Part shown: positions 45,595-54,504 of the stretch, piece after piece
Position numbering within the stretch: position 1 is the first letter of the stretch
Layout: each line of letters opens with the position of its first letter
Assembly: GCF_030866805.1 (NCBI RefSeq)
Contig: NZ_CP133019.1
Location: forward strand, 2,046,001-2,110,000
DNA from: Microbacterium terrisoli
Lineage (GTDB): Bacteria > Actinomycetota > Actinomycetes > Actinomycetales > Microbacteriaceae
Reading direction: 5' to 3'
Length of the DNA stretch: 64,000 nt
Position numbers and translations under genes: made by a program
The notes under the pieces: generated by a model
What the model saw: only the letters and a program-made list of their open reading frames with translations
Databases searched by the model: none
Told to the model about the DNA's origin: nothing

Positions 45595-46311
45595 ATGGAG
45601 CAGCTCCCTCTCTTCGACACACCTGAATGGTCACGTCGAGTGGGGGTGTTCGATCTGGAGACCACCGGGGTCGACGTGACCCGTGATCGGATCGTCACCG
45701 CACACGTGGGAGTGCTCGACGCCGAAGGTGCTGTGCTCAGCGCCCGTGATTGGCTCGCCGACCCCGGCATGGAGATTCCGGATGCCGCGACCGCGGTGCA
45801 CGGCATCACCACGGCCCATGCGCGGGAGCACGGGCTGCCGGCTGCGCAGGTGGTCGCCGAGGTGTCGGCCGCGCTGCGCGACCTGCTGGACGCAGGTATA
45901 CCGGTGGTGGCATACAACGCCTCGTATGACTTCTCGCTGCTCAAGTACGAGGCGATCCGCCATGCGCTGGCTCCGCTGGACGCCCCCGCGCCGGTGATCG
46001 ACCCGCTCGTCATCGACAAGGCCTACGATCGCTATCGCCGCGGCAAGCGGACGCTGACGGCGGTGGCCGAGCACTACGCCGTGCGGCTCGACGACGCGCA
46101 CGAAGCCTCGGCAGACGCCGTCGCCGCCGGACGAGTGGCCCTGGCCCTGGTCGAACGCTTCGCCGATCTGCTGCCGTCGACGGCCGCGCAGCTGCACACC
46201 GATCAGATCGGATGGGCACGCGATCAGGCCGAGAGCCTGACCGAGTATTTCGTCCGCATCGGGCGGATCGACCCGGCCGAGAAGCTCGACGGCAGCTGGC
46301 CGGTCCGCTGA
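45595..46311 (+). CDS. DnaQ-like 3'-5' exonuclease
   Basis: About 238 residues from ATG 45595, chosen because TACCGT ends 7 nt upstream. VGVFDLETTGVDVTRDRIVT is the ExoI motif (DxE), AVHGITTAHAREHG and VVAYNASYDFSLLKYEAIRH the ExoII motif (N...D), and DDAHEASADAVAAGRVALAL the ExoIII motif with HxxxxD, so it is a DEDDh nuclease with all residues present. The N-terminal MEQLPLFDTPEW contains QLPLF, close to the beta-clamp-binding consensus QL[SD]LF. Role may be proofreading or repair rather than the replicative epsilon subunit. Confidence 0.9.
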   Translation: MEQLPLFDTPEWSRRVGVFDLETTGVDVTRDRIVTAHVGVLDAEGAVLSARDWLADPGMEIPDAATAVHGITTAHAREHGLPAAQVVAEVSAALRDLLDAGIPVVAYNASYDFSLLKYEAIRHALAPLDAPAPVIDPLVIDKAYDRYRRGKRTLTAVAEHYAVRLDDAHEASADAVAAGRVALALVERFADLLPSTAAQLHTDQIGWARDQAESLTEYFVRIGRIDPAEKLDGSWPVR

Positions 46312-46341
46312 CGCCGTACCGGCCGGTCCGCTGACGCCGTA
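46298..46341 (+). repeat. Tandem 23-bp duplication over the exonuclease stop codon
   Basis: GGCCGGTCCGCTGACGCCGTA occurs at 46298-46318 and again at 46321-46341. The first copy contains the last codons and the TGA stop of the exonuclease gene; the second lies in the 3' untranslated region. Probably a simple replication-slippage duplication. Confidence 0.8.
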
Positions 46342-46384
46342 GCGGAGCCGCCGACCGACGGCCTGCGCGATCCCGGGTACACCG

Positions 46385-46408
46385 AAGGCCCCGCCGAGGC
46401 GGGGCCTT
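46385..46408. terminator. Bidirectional terminator between exonuclease and rpmE2
   Basis: AAGGCCCCGC/GCGGGGCCTT form a 10-bp stem with a CGAG loop between two convergent genes. The symmetrical A and T ends let it act for both directions. Confidence 0.7.
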
Positions 46409-46434
46409 GAAGACGGTGCTTCGTGCGGGGTCGG

Positions 46435-46689
46435 CTACTTGCCGGCGCCGAAGTTCTTGAAGCGCTGGTTGAACTTCTCGACACGGCCGGCCGAGTCGAG
46501 GATGCGCTGCTTGCCCGTGTAGAACGGGTGCGATGCCGACGAGATCTCGACGTCGATGACGGGGTACTCGACGCCGTCGAGCTCGACGGTCTTGTCGCTG
46601 GTCACGGTCGAGCGCGTGAGGAAGGTCTCGCCTGAGCCCAGGTCACGGAACACGACGGCGTGGTAGTCGGGGTGGATGTCAGTCTTCAT
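46435..46689 (-). CDS. rpmE2: 50S ribosomal protein L31 type B
   Basis: An 84-residue L31. [40 protein letters not shown] and [20 protein letters not shown] are diagnostic. The CxxC zinc cysteines of type A L31 are absent, so this is the zinc-independent form, which in many bacteria replaces the zinc form when zinc is scarce. AAGGAA precedes ATG 46689. I saw no clear Zur box in the 62-bp upstream gap, but cannot exclude one. Confidence 0.96.
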   Translation of the reverse strand: MKTDIHPDYHAVVFRDLGSGETFLTRSTVTSDKTVELDGVEYPVIDVEISSASHPFYTGKQRILDSAGRVEKFNQRFKNFGAGK

Positions 46690-46751
46690 GGAATTCCTTG
46701 CGAGTGCGGAAGGGAAATCTACGGCGCGAGAAGCACCAAGGGTCGATTCTA

Positions 46752-47555
46752 TCAGTGCGCGACGGGTGCTTGCGACGCGGCACGCGCCGCGTACCGCCCC
46801 GCGGTACTGGTCAGCTCGATCGGCATGCCGAATGCCGTGCTCAGGTTCGCTGCGGTGAGCGTCTCGGCCAGCGGCCCCGCGGCGACCACCTCGCCTTCGC
46901 GCAGCAGCAGGACGTGCGTGAAGCCGACCGGGATCTCTTCGACGTGATGGGTGACCATGATCATGGCCGGAGTGGTGGGCGCCTGGGCGTAGCCGCCCAG
47001 CAGCTGCAGCAGCTCTTCGCGCGCACCCAGATCCAGGCTTGCGCTCGGCTCGTCCAGCAGCAGCAGTTCGGGATCGGTCATGACCGACCTGGCGATCTGC
47101 ACGCGCTTCTGCTCGCCTTCGCTCAGCGTGCCGAATGTGCGATCGGCGAGATGATCCAGCCGCCACTCCGCCAGCACCCGCAGCGCACGGCGCTCGTCGA
47201 TGTCTTCGTACGACTCGTTCCAGCGGCCCAGCACCGAATAGGCGGCAGTCATCACCGTGTTCAGCACGGTCTCTTCGGGCGGCATCCTCCGCGCCATCGC
47301 CGACGACGCGAAACCGATGCGCGGGCGAAGGTCGAACACGTCCGTGCGACCGAGTCGCTCATCGAGGATCGTGACCGTGCCTGCGGTGGGGTGGATGAAC
47401 GTCGCGGCCAGCTGCAGGATCGTCGTCTTGCCCGCGCCATTGGCACCGAGCACGACCCACCGCTGGTCGTCGTCGACAGACCAGTCGATGCCGTCGACGA
47501 TGTTCCGGGCGCTTCTGCGAACGACGACGTCGGAGAACTCGAGGACGTGTGGCAT
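46752..47555 (-). CDS. ABC transporter ATP-binding protein
   Basis: A 267-residue ATPase. [20 protein letters not shown] is Walker [21 protein letters not shown] the ABC signature, [20 protein letters not shown]alker B, and [20 protein letters not shown] the switch His. It resembles the YlmA-type stand-alone ATPases. No permease gene adjoins, so partner and substrate are unknown. TAGGCT ends 6 nt before ATG, so a leaderless start is likely. Confidence 0.88.
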   Translation of the reverse strand: MPHVLEFSDVVVRRSARNIVDGIDWSVDDDQRWVVLGANGAGKTTILQLAATFIHPTAGTVTILDERLGRTDVFDLRPRIGFASSAMARRMPPEETVLNTVMTAAYSVLGRWNESYEDIDERRALRVLAEWRLDHLADRTFGTLSEGEQKRVQIARSVMTDPELLLLDEPSASLDLGAREELLQLLGGYAQAPTTPAMIMVTHHVEEIPVGFTHVLLLREGEVVAAGPLAETLTAANLSTAFGMPIELTSTAGRYAARAASQAPVAH

Positions 47556-47564
47556 GCGTCCAGC

Positions 47565-48770
47565 CTATCGGCCGGAGCCGACCACCTCCGCGTACAGCGC
47601 CGCGGTCTGGGTCGCAATCGTCGCCCAGCTGAAGTCGTCGGTCGCCCGCTCACGCCCCGCCTGGCCGTATCGGGCGGCCTGCTGCGGATCCGAGACCACC
47701 TCGGTGAGTGCGGCGGCGAGATCGGCCACGAACCTGTCGGGGTCGTTGGGCGTGCCGGTGCCGTCATCGGCCTGATCGATGGGAACCAGTCGCCCGGTCT
47801 GTCCGTCGATCACCACCTCGGGGATTCCCCCGGTGGCCGTGCCCACCACGGCCGCCCCGCACGCCATCGCCTCGAGGTTGACGATGCCCAGCGGCTCGTA
47901 CACCGAGGGACACACGAACGTGGTCGCCGCCGTCAGCACGGTGCACAGCTCGTGACGGCTCAACAGCCGGTCGATCCACACCACCCCGTCGCGCGTGGCC
48001 TGCAGGGCATGCACGAGACCCGTCACCTCGGCCATGATCTCGGGCGTGTCGGGTGCACCCGCACACAGCACGACCTGCACCTCCGGCGGCAGCAGCGCCG
48101 CGGCACGCAGCAGATACGGCAGCCCCTTCTGGCGGGTGATCCGTCCGACGAAGACCACCGAGGGACGCTCGGGGTCCACTCCCAGAGCGCGCAGCAGGTC
48201 GGGATCGTCGACGGGATGCCACTGCTGCACGTCGATGCCGTTGTAGATGACGCGGACCTTGCGCGGATCCAGGTCGGGATAGCTGCGCAGGATGTCGGAG
48301 CGCATGCCGTCCGAGACCGCCACGATCGCCGCGGCCCCCTCGTAGGAGGTCCGCTCGATGAAGCTCGAGACGGCGTAGCCGCCGCCAAGCTGCTCGGCCT
48401 TCCACGGGCGCAGCGGCTCGAGGCTGTGCGCGGTGACGATATGCGGAATGCCGTGCAGCAGCGAGGCGAGGTGACCAGCGAAGTTCGCATACCAGGTGTG
48501 GCTGTGCACGACATCCGCTCCGGTCACGTCGGCAACGATCCGCAGGTCGGTGCCCATCGTCTGGATCGCCGGATTGGACGAGGCAAGCTCCGCAGGCACG
48601 CCGTACGACGTCGTGCCCGGCTCCTCGCGCGCAGCGCCGAATGCGTGCACCCGCACGTCGAGGTCGGCCGCAGCATCCCCCCGCATGGCTTTGACCAGTT
48701 CGGTCACATGCACTCCCGCGCCGCCGTATATCTCCGGCGGGTACTCCTTCGTCACGATGTCCACGCGCAT
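47565..48770 (-). CDS. glgA: Glycogen synthase-type glycosyltransferase (GlgA/GlgM)
   Basis: A 401-residue GT4-family enzyme. MRVDIVTKEYPPEIYGGAGV (donor-site KxGG-like loop), VVHSHTWYANFAGHLASLLH, VIYNGIDVQQWHPVDDPDLL and PSVYEPLGIVNLEAMACGAA (the E-x7-E motif) are all present. In mycobacteria the orthologous gene next to glgC, Rv1212c, makes maltose-1-phosphate from ADP-glucose (GlgM), so the product may be alpha-glucan through GlgE instead of classical glycogen. Start at ATG 48770 with TAGCGT ending 7 nt upstream, back to back with the glgC promoter. Confidence 0.9.
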   Translation of the reverse strand: MRVDIVTKEYPPEIYGGAGVHVTELVKAMRGDAAADLDVRVHAFGAAREEPGTTSYGVPAELASSNPAIQTMGTDLRIVADVTGADVVHSHTWYANFAGHLASLLHGIPHIVTAHSLEPLRPWKAEQLGGGYAVSSFIERTSYEGAAAIVAVSDGMRSDILRSYPDLDPRKVRVIYNGIDVQQWHPVDDPDLLRALGVDPERPSVVFVGRITRQKGLPYLLRAAALLPPEVQVVLCAGAPDTPEIMAEVTGLVHALQATRDGVVWIDRLLSRHELCTVLTAATTFVCPSVYEPLGIVNLEAMACGAAVVGTATGGIPEVVIDGQTGRLVPIDQADDGTGTPNDPDRFVADLAAALTEVVSDPQQAARYGQAGRERATDDFSWATIATQTAALYAEVVGSGR

Positions 48771-48816
48771 GTCAGGAACGCTAGTACACACGCCATCCGG
48801 GGCCTAGTGTGGTGCC

Positions 48817-50061
48817 ATGCCAGCCACACCCAAGGTCTTCGGAATCATCCTCGCCGGCGGTGAGGGAAAGCGGCTGATGCCACTGACGGCCGACCGGGCC
48901 AAGCCCGCGGTGCCGTTCGGCGGTCAGTACCGCCTGATCGACTTCGCAATCTCGAACCTCATCAATTCGGGGCTGCGCCAGGTGGTGGTGCTCACGCAGT
49001 ACAAGTCGCACAGCCTCGACCGGCACATCTCGCAGACGTGGCGGATGTCGGCGCTGCTGGATTCGTACGTCGCGTCGGTGCCCGCACAGCAGCGACTGGG
49101 CAAACGCTGGTTCTCGGGTTCCGCGGATGCCATCCTGCAGAGTCTGAACCTGCTCAACGACGAGCAGCCCGACATCGTGATCGTCATCGGCGCCGATCAC
49201 GTCTATCGCATGGACTTCCGCCAGATGCTCGACGCGCACATCGCCTCGGGCGCGCGGGCGACGGTGGCCGGCATCCGCCAGCCGCTGGGCCTCGCGCACC
49301 AGTTCGGCGTGATCGACGTCGACCCCGAGCACGACGGCCGGATCCGGCAGTTCCTCGAGAAGCCGCAGAATGCGACCGGGCTGGCCGACGCACCGCACGA
49401 GGTGCTGGCCTCGATGGGCAACTACATCTTCGACGCCGACGCGCTGGTGGAGGCGGTCACCGCCGACGGCGAGGAACCCACCTCGAACCATGACATGGGC
49501 GGCGACATCGTGCCGTACTTCGTCGACCGAGGCGAAGCAGGCGTCTACGACATGAAGCTCAACGACGTGCCCGGCTCGAACGACCGCGACCATTCGTACT
49601 GGCGCGACGTGGGCACGATCGACTCGTTCTTCGACGCCCACATGGATCTGATCTCGACTCTGCCCGTGTTCAACCTCTACAACACGGAGTGGCCGATCCA
49701 TGCGCAGTCGGTCAACTCGCCGCCGGCGAAGTTCGTGCGCGACTCGGTGGGTCGCATCGGCAACGCCATCGACTCCGTCGTCTCGCTCGGCTCGGTGCTC
49801 TCGGGCACCCACCTCGAGCGCAGCGTCGTCGGTCCCTGGACGCTCGCAGGCGGCGGTTCGACCATCACCGATGCCGTGCTGTTCGACCACGTGCGCGTCG
49901 GCCAGGGGGCTCGCGTGCACCGCGCGATCCTGGACAAGAACGTCGTCCTCGAAGACGGCGCAACGGTGGGCGTCGATCGCGAGCGCGATCTTGCCCGGGG
50001 ATTCACCGTGACCGATTCGGGCATCACGATCGTCGGCAAGGGCGTGCGGGTCGAGCGCTGA
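48817..50061 (+). CDS. glgC: Glucose-1-phosphate adenylyltransferase
   Basis: A 414-residue ADP-glucose pyrophosphorylase. [20 protein letters not shown] is the nucleotide loop, [20 protein letters not shown] follows, with [20 protein letters not shown] (catalytic Asp), FLEKP (sugar-binding) and a C-terminal left-handed beta helix. It makes ADP-glucose for glycogen or maltose-1-phosphate synthesis and is usually allosterically controlled. TAGTGT ends 6 nt before ATG; the divergent glgA start is only 46 bp away, so both genes share one control region. Confidence 0.96.
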   Translation: MPATPKVFGIILAGGEGKRLMPLTADRAKPAVPFGGQYRLIDFAISNLINSGLRQVVVLTQYKSHSLDRHISQTWRMSALLDSYVASVPAQQRLGKRWFSGSADAILQSLNLLNDEQPDIVIVIGADHVYRMDFRQMLDAHIASGARATVAGIRQPLGLAHQFGVIDVDPEHDGRIRQFLEKPQNATGLADAPHEVLASMGNYIFDADALVEAVTADGEEPTSNHDMGGDIVPYFVDRGEAGVYDMKLNDVPGSNDRDHSYWRDVGTIDSFFDAHMDLISTLPVFNLYNTEWPIHAQSVNSPPAKFVRDSVGRIGNAIDSVVSLGSVLSGTHLERSVVGPWTLAGGGSTITDAVLFDHVRVGQGARVHRAILDKNVVLEDGATVGVDRERDLARGFTVTDSGITIVGKGVRVER

Positions 50062-50081
50062 GCCGCCGATAGGGTGGACGC

Positions 50082-50717
50082 GTGTCTGCGCGCCTGCTCG
50101 TCGTCCTCGATGCCGATTCCACACTGATCCGCAACGAGGTGATCGAGCTCATCGCCGACGAGGTCGGTCGCCGGGCCGAGGTCGCCGCCGCCACGGAGGC
50201 GGCGATGCGCGGCGAGGTCGAGTTCGCCGAGAGTCTGCGCGCGCGGGTGCAGGCGCTGCGCGGCGTTCCGACCGCCGCCTTCGCGCGGGTGCTGACCCGC
50301 ATCGAGCCCACGCCCGGCGTGCGCGAACTCATCGCCGCCGTCCATGAGCGGGGCGGGATCGTGGGCGTCGTCTCCGGCGGGTTCCACGAGATCCTCGACA
50401 CTGTCGCCCGTGAGCTGGAGGTGGACGCATGGCGAGCCAACCGCTTGGAGGCGGCAGCGGGGGTGCTCACCGGTCGGGTCGACGGCGAGATCGTGGATGC
50501 CGCGGCCAAGGCGTCCACGCTCCGAGAATGGGCCGATCGGCACGGCGTGCCGCCCGAGCGCACGATCGCGATCGGCGACGGCGCGAACGACCTGCTGATG
50601 ATGCAGGCGGCGGCTCTCGGGCTGGCCTTCAACGCGAAGCCTGCCGTGCGGGCCCAGGCCGACCTCGTGGTCGGTCCGGTCGACCTTGCTCAGGTCATCC
50701 CACTGCTGCCGCTGTGA
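50082..50717 (+). CDS. serB: Phosphoserine phosphatase
   Basis: A 211-residue HAD enzyme from GTG 50082. LLVVLDADSTLIRNEVIELI holds the DxDST nucleophile motif with the following acidic substrate residues, GIVGVVSGGFHEILDTVARE the second motif (VSGGF), KASTLREWADRHGV the Lys, and TIAIGDGANDLLMMQAAALG the metal-binding GDGxND. It makes L-serine from phosphoserine. No ACT domain, so it is the short form. TAGGGT ends 6 nt before the start. Confidence 0.93.
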   Translation: MSARLLVVLDADSTLIRNEVIELIADEVGRRAEVAAATEAAMRGEVEFAESLRARVQALRGVPTAAFARVLTRIEPTPGVRELIAAVHERGGIVGVVSGGFHEILDTVARELEVDAWRANRLEAAAGVLTGRVDGEIVDAAAKASTLREWADRHGVPPERTIAIGDGANDLLMMQAAALGLAFNAKPAVRAQADLVVGPVDLAQVIPLLPL

Positions 50718-50751
50718 GCGCAGTGTCGGACGCCTGGACTAGCGTGCGGGG

Positions 50752-51447
50752 ATGAACATCATCCTGGTGCCCGGACTGTGGCTCGACGCATCATCGTGGG
50801 ATCTGATCCTGCCCGCCCTGCGCGGTGCCGGCCACAGCGTTCAACCGCTGACGATGCCCGGCACCGGTGGGCGCGCCGCCGACACCGCCGATATCGGCAT
50901 CGCCGATTGGGTCGCGGCCACCGTCGATGCGATCGACGCGGCTGAGGGCCCGGTCGTGCTCGTCGGGCATTCCGGCGGCGGCAACGTCGTCTGGGGCGCC
51001 GCCGACGCGCGGCCCGACCGCGTGGCCCGCGTCGTCTTCGTCGACACGGTCCCGCCACCCGGCGACAACGGCATCTCCGAGTTCGACGTCGTCGACGGTG
51101 TCGTGCCGTTCCCGGGGTGGGACTTCTTCCCCGACGAAGACGTCCACGATCTCGACGCGGCCACCCGGGAGCGCACGCTGCCACTGACCCACAGCGTTCC
51201 GGCCCGCGTGCCCACCGACCCCATCCGTCTGTCCGACGCCCGCCGGCACGATGTCCCGGTGACGCTGCTCATGGGCGATGCCACGCAGGAGCAGCTGTCG
51301 GAGGCGATCCGGCAGTGGGGCCCGTTCGCCGCCGAATATGAGGCGATAGCCGATCTCGAAGTGGTGCGCATCGGGTCGGGCCACTGGCCGCAGTTCTCGG
51401 TGCCGGAGCGTCTCGCGCAGCTTCTGGTTCAGGCGATCGACCGCTGA
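50752..51447 (+). CDS. Alpha/beta hydrolase, EstA/YdeN-like
   Basis: A 231-residue hydrolase. IILVPGLWLDASSWDLILPA is the oxyanion segment, GPVVLVGHSGGGNVVWGAAD the nucleophile elbow GHSGGG, and VVRIGSGHWPQFSVPERLAQ the catalytic His. Compact fold with a short cap; resembles small esterases of unknown substrate. TAGCGT ends 6 nt before ATG 50752. Likely its own transcription unit, 34 bp after serB. Confidence 0.85.
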   Translation: MNIILVPGLWLDASSWDLILPALRGAGHSVQPLTMPGTGGRAADTADIGIADWVAATVDAIDAAEGPVVLVGHSGGGNVVWGAADARPDRVARVVFVDTVPPPGDNGISEFDVVDGVVPFPGWDFFPDEDVHDLDAATRERTLPLTHSVPARVPTDPIRLSDARRHDVPVTLLMGDATQEQLSEAIRQWGPFAAEYEAIADLEVVRIGSGHWPQFSVPERLAQLLVQAIDR

Positions 51448-51493
51448 GGGTGGCCATCCGACGGCTGCCGTCCTCGTCCGGTACGTTGACGGG

Positions 51494-52123
51494 GTGACCT
51501 CCAAGCCCTGGATTCTGTTCGACATCGGCGGAGTCTTCGCACTCGCGGACGACGGAGTCTGGCAGAAGCGCTTCTCTCTCGGGCTGCGCGACCTGTCCGG
51601 TCTGGACGACGACCAGTTCGGCGCGTGCGTCGACGCCGCCGATCTTCCCCGCATCGATATCGAGTCCGATGTGGAAACCGAGTACTGGAGTCGTCTGGGC
51701 GACGCACTGGGCTTGGACGAAACGACGCGCCACGAGGTGCGCGCGCAGTTCTGGGACCTGTACTGCGGCACGCCCAATGAGCAGCTCCTCTCCTACGCGC
51801 GCGCACTGCCCGCGCCGGTGGGGCGTGCGGCCCTGTCCAATTCCGCCGACGGAGCCCGAGAACAGGAAGAGCGTCGATTCGGTCTGTCCAGCGTCGTCGA
51901 TCCGATCTTCTACAGCCACGAGATCGGCGTCAACAAGCCCGCGCTCGCCGCGTATGAGATCGCGCTGGCAGGCATGGGCGCAGGTGCGGCCGATGTGCTG
52001 TTCATCGATGACCACCAGGGCTCGCTCGACGGAGCAGCACAGGCGGGCATTCGCGGCATCCTGCACACAGACAACACGACGACCATCGCCGCGATCGAGG
52101 ACTTCCTCGCCACGTATGGCTAA
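51494..52123 (+). CDS. HAD-superfamily hydrolase (YihX-like)
   Basis: A 209-residue HAD enzyme from GTG 51494. WILFDIGGVFALADDG carries the nucleophile Asp of the FDxGGV type, AALSNSADGAREQEERRFGL motif II (Ser/Asn), SHEIGVNKPALAAYEIALAG motif III Lys, and VLFIDDHQGSLDGAAQAGIR motif IV. Similar to YihX-type sugar-phosphate phosphatases; substrate unknown. TACGTT ends 6 nt before the start. Its stop overlaps the convergent SDR gene stop by 4 bp. Confidence 0.88.
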   Translation: MTSKPWILFDIGGVFALADDGVWQKRFSLGLRDLSGLDDDQFGACVDAADLPRIDIESDVETEYWSRLGDALGLDETTRHEVRAQFWDLYCGTPNEQLLSYARALPAPVGRAALSNSADGAREQEERRFGLSSVVDPIFYSHEIGVNKPALAAYEIALAGMGAGAADVLFIDDHQGSLDGAAQAGIRGILHTDNTTTIAAIEDFLATYG

Positions 52124-52830
52124 TGCCCCATCCCCAGTCCACCATCGACGGGGATGACGGCGCCCGAGATGTAGGCCGCCTCGTCGGAGGCCAGCCACGC
52201 GACCACACCGGCGACCTCGTCGGCCGACGCGTAGCGGCCGGCGGGGATGGCCTTCTTATACTCGGCCTTCTTCTCTTCGGGCAGCTCCGCGGTCATCTCG
52301 GTCTCGATGAAGCCGGGTGCCACGACGTTCGCGGTGATTCCCCGCGCGCCGAGTTCACGGGTCAGTGAACGGGCGAAGCCGACGAGCCCCGCCTTGGAGC
52401 TTGCGTAGTTTATCTGGCCGGCCGATCCGTACAGCCCGACGACGGAGGAGATCAGGATGACTCGGCCCCAACGCGCCTTCAGCATCCCTTTGGACGCGCG
52501 TTTGACGATACGGAACGTGCCGCCGAGATTGGTGGCGACGACGCTGTCGAAGTCGTCGTCGGTCATGCGCAGCAGCAGCGTGTCTTTGGTGATGCCGGCG
52601 TTGGCGACCACAACCGTGACCGGACCCAGCTGCTGCTCGATCTCGGTGAAGGCGGCATCCACCGCCGCGGAGTCGGTGACGTCGGCGCGGACGGTCAGCG
52701 TCCCCTCGGGGCCCTCGCCCGAACGCGCCGTGACCGCGACACGATAGCCGGCATTCACGAAACGCGTGGCGATGGCCCGGCCGATGCCCCGGTTGCCACC
52801 GGTGACGAGGACGACGGGGGCTTCAGACAT
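52120..52830 (-). CDS. fabG: 3-oxoacyl-ACP reductase-like SDR
   Basis: A 236-residue short-chain dehydrogenase. ATG 52830 has GGAG nine nt upstream; an earlier ATG at 52842 is possible. VVLVTGGNRGIGRAIATRFV is the NADPH-binding TGxxxGIG, VVVANAGITKDTLLLRMTDD the NAG motif, ILISSVVGLYGSAGQINYAS with SKAGLVGFARSLTRELGARG the Ser-Tyr-Lys catalytic set. C-terminal MSGAVIPVDGGLGMGH-type ending fits FabG. It would reduce 3-oxoacyl-ACP, although it is not next to other fatty-acid synthesis genes. Confidence 0.92.
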   Translation of the reverse strand: MSEAPVVLVTGGNRGIGRAIATRFVNAGYRVAVTARSGEGPEGTLTVRADVTDSAAVDAAFTEIEQQLGPVTVVVANAGITKDTLLLRMTDDDFDSVVATNLGGTFRIVKRASKGMLKARWGRVILISSVVGLYGSAGQINYASSKAGLVGFARSLTRELGARGITANVVAPGFIETEMTAELPEEKKAEYKKAIPAGRYASADEVAGVVAWLASDEAAYISGAVIPVDGGLGMGH

Positions 52831-52914
52831 AGGTGACTCCATGGATCAGCGGTCGGATTCTCGCACCAGCCTAGTGGCGACCATCCGGCGCACTCGGCGT
52901 AGGCTGGATGCATC

Positions 52915-53328
52915 GTGAAGACCACGTCGCACCCTCAATCGGCCACCTCGCTGCCCCGCGCCCCGCGTGACGAGGTGGGAACGCGCTCCCATCGCTATCT
53001 GCTGCTGATGGGGATTCGCGTACTGTGCTTCATCCTCATGGTCTTCGTCCAGCCGTTCGGGTGGTACACCTGGGTCTTCGGTGCCGGTGCGATCTTCTTG
53101 CCGTACATCGCCGTGGTGCTGGCAAACGTCGGTCAGGACGCGAAGACCGCGGTCGCCGAGACGCCCGAGCGGGCATTGGATGCCACGGCGCACGCGGACT
53201 CCGAGCACGCCCCGACGGTGATCACCGTACGCGAGACGCGCGAGATCGGCGGAGAGCCCGAGGCTGCGGCGACCCCGGACGGCACGCAGCCGACCGCCGA
53301 GCACCACACTCCCGGCGACGCGTCGTGA
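52915..53328 (+). CDS. DUF3099 family membrane protein
   Basis: A 137-residue protein from GTG 52915. A conserved short N-terminus leads to RSHRYLLLMGIRVLCFILMV and FVQPFGWYTWVFGAGAIFLP, two membrane helices with the features of DUF3099, an actinobacterial family of unknown function. The C-terminus is soluble and Glu/Ala/Thr-rich. TAGGCT lies 9 nt before the start. The next small gene overlaps its end by 4 bp. Confidence 0.85.
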   Translation: MKTTSHPQSATSLPRAPRDEVGTRSHRYLLLMGIRVLCFILMVFVQPFGWYTWVFGAGAIFLPYIAVVLANVGQDAKTAVAETPERALDATAHADSEHAPTVITVRETREIGGEPEAAATPDGTQPTAEHHTPGDAS

Positions 53329-53570
53329 CTTTCGCGTCCGGTGATGCGGACGCCGCGATCCGCGAGAACGTCCCGATCTGCTCGCGGGCGGGATGCCGTC
53401 TTCCGGCCACCGCGCAGATCCTGTGGCGCAACCCCCGTATCCACACAGCCGAGCGACGTAAGATCTGGCTCGCATGCGACGAGCACGTCGCATTCCTGCA
53501 CGACTATCTCGCCTCGCGCCGCTTTCCGGTCGAGGTCGCCCCCTTCCACGCCGACGAGGACCCTCGATGA
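53325..53570 (+). CDS. Small conserved actinobacterial protein with Cys/His site
   Basis: An 81-residue protein from GTG 53325 (GTGA overlap with DUF3099). Key features are VPICSRAGCRLPATAQILWR and NPRIHTAERRKIWLACDEHV. The CxxxxC and C-x-x-H spacings could bind zinc. Homologues in actinobacteria are often mislabelled acetone carboxylase in databases (recall). Function unknown. Its stop overlaps the SURF1 start by 4 bp, so it is coupled into a three-gene operon. Confidence 0.75.
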   Translation: MTFASGDADAAIRENVPICSRAGCRLPATAQILWRNPRIHTAERRKIWLACDEHVAFLHDYLASRRFPVEVAPFHADEDPR

Positions 53571-54490
53571 CCACCCGCCGCCAGTCCGCACCGGCCGCCG
53601 TCCGGTGGACCGCCTACGTCGGCGTCGCGATCGTCTTCGCGATCGCCTGCGCGTTCCTCTCGAACTGGCAGCTGAGCAAGAACTCCGAGCGCACTGATCA
53701 GCTGCAGCTGATCGCGACGAACTACGACGCCACGCCCGTCGCCCTGGGCGACCTCCTCACCCCCGGCCAGACGCTGCCGGCCGGTGACAAGTGGCGCCCG
53801 GTGACGCTGACCGGCACCTACCTCGGCGATCAGCAGCTGCTGGTGCGCAACCGCATTCACGCGGGCACCGCCGCATACGAGATGATCGTGCCCCTGCGCA
53901 CCGCCGAGGGCCGGGTCTTCCTCGTGGATCGTGGATGGGAGCCCCCGGGCAACCGACAGCCGACGCCTGATGTCATCCCCGCCGCGCCGTCGGGCACCGT
54001 CGAGGTGGTCGTGCGTCTGCTGCCGGGCGAGAACCTCCCCTCGGCGGGCAAGAACGCGCCGGCCGGTCAGGTGCCTTCGATCAATCTTCCGCTGATCGCG
54101 CAGAAGATCGGCGGGGCCGACGGCGCAGCGCTCGATCGCGGCGCCTACGGCCAGCTGGTCTCCGAGAATCCCGCCCCCGCCACAGCGCCGCGTGGGTTCG
54201 ATGCCCCTTCGGCCGACCCGGGACCGTTCCTGTCCTATGGCATCCAGTGGATCCTGTTCGCCGTGATGGGGTTCGTGTTCATCTGGTACGTGATCCGGTC
54301 CGAGCGGCGCATTCGCCGGGAGGACCGCGAGGACGCCGCCGAGATCGAAGCGCTCGCGGCGACCGACCCCGAAGCCGCCGCGCGGCTGGCGGCCGAGCGC
54401 GTGGCCGAACGGACACACAGCCGCACCAAGCTGCGTGCGGACCGCGACTCCGAGGATGAGGACGCGCTGCTCGACCACGCTGAACGCTGA
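53567..54490 (+). CDS. SURF1-family cytochrome oxidase assembly protein
   Basis: A 307-residue protein. Two membrane helices bracket an external domain: VRWTAYVGVAIVFAIACAFL (about 12-32) and LSYGIQWILFAVMGFVFIWY (about 222-245). WRPVTLTGTYLGDQQLLVRN and VFLVDRGWEPPGNR are SURF1 signatures (the VDRGW block). The C-terminal 60 residues are a charged cytoplasmic tail rich in Glu and Arg. SURF1 helps insert heme A into CtaD; the ctaA gene at 62.6 kb fits the same pathway. Start ATG overlaps the preceding stop by 4 bp. Confidence 0.9.
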   Translation: MTTRRQSAPAAVRWTAYVGVAIVFAIACAFLSNWQLSKNSERTDQLQLIATNYDATPVALGDLLTPGQTLPAGDKWRPVTLTGTYLGDQQLLVRNRIHAGTAAYEMIVPLRTAEGRVFLVDRGWEPPGNRQPTPDVIPAAPSGTVEVVVRLLPGENLPSAGKNAPAGQVPSINLPLIAQKIGGADGAALDRGAYGQLVSENPAPATAPRGFDAPSADPGPFLSYGIQWILFAVMGFVFIWYVIRSERRIRREDREDAAEIEALAATDPEAAARLAAERVAERTHSRTKLRADRDSEDEDALLDHAER

Positions 54491-54504
54491 GGCGCGTACG
54501 CGGG

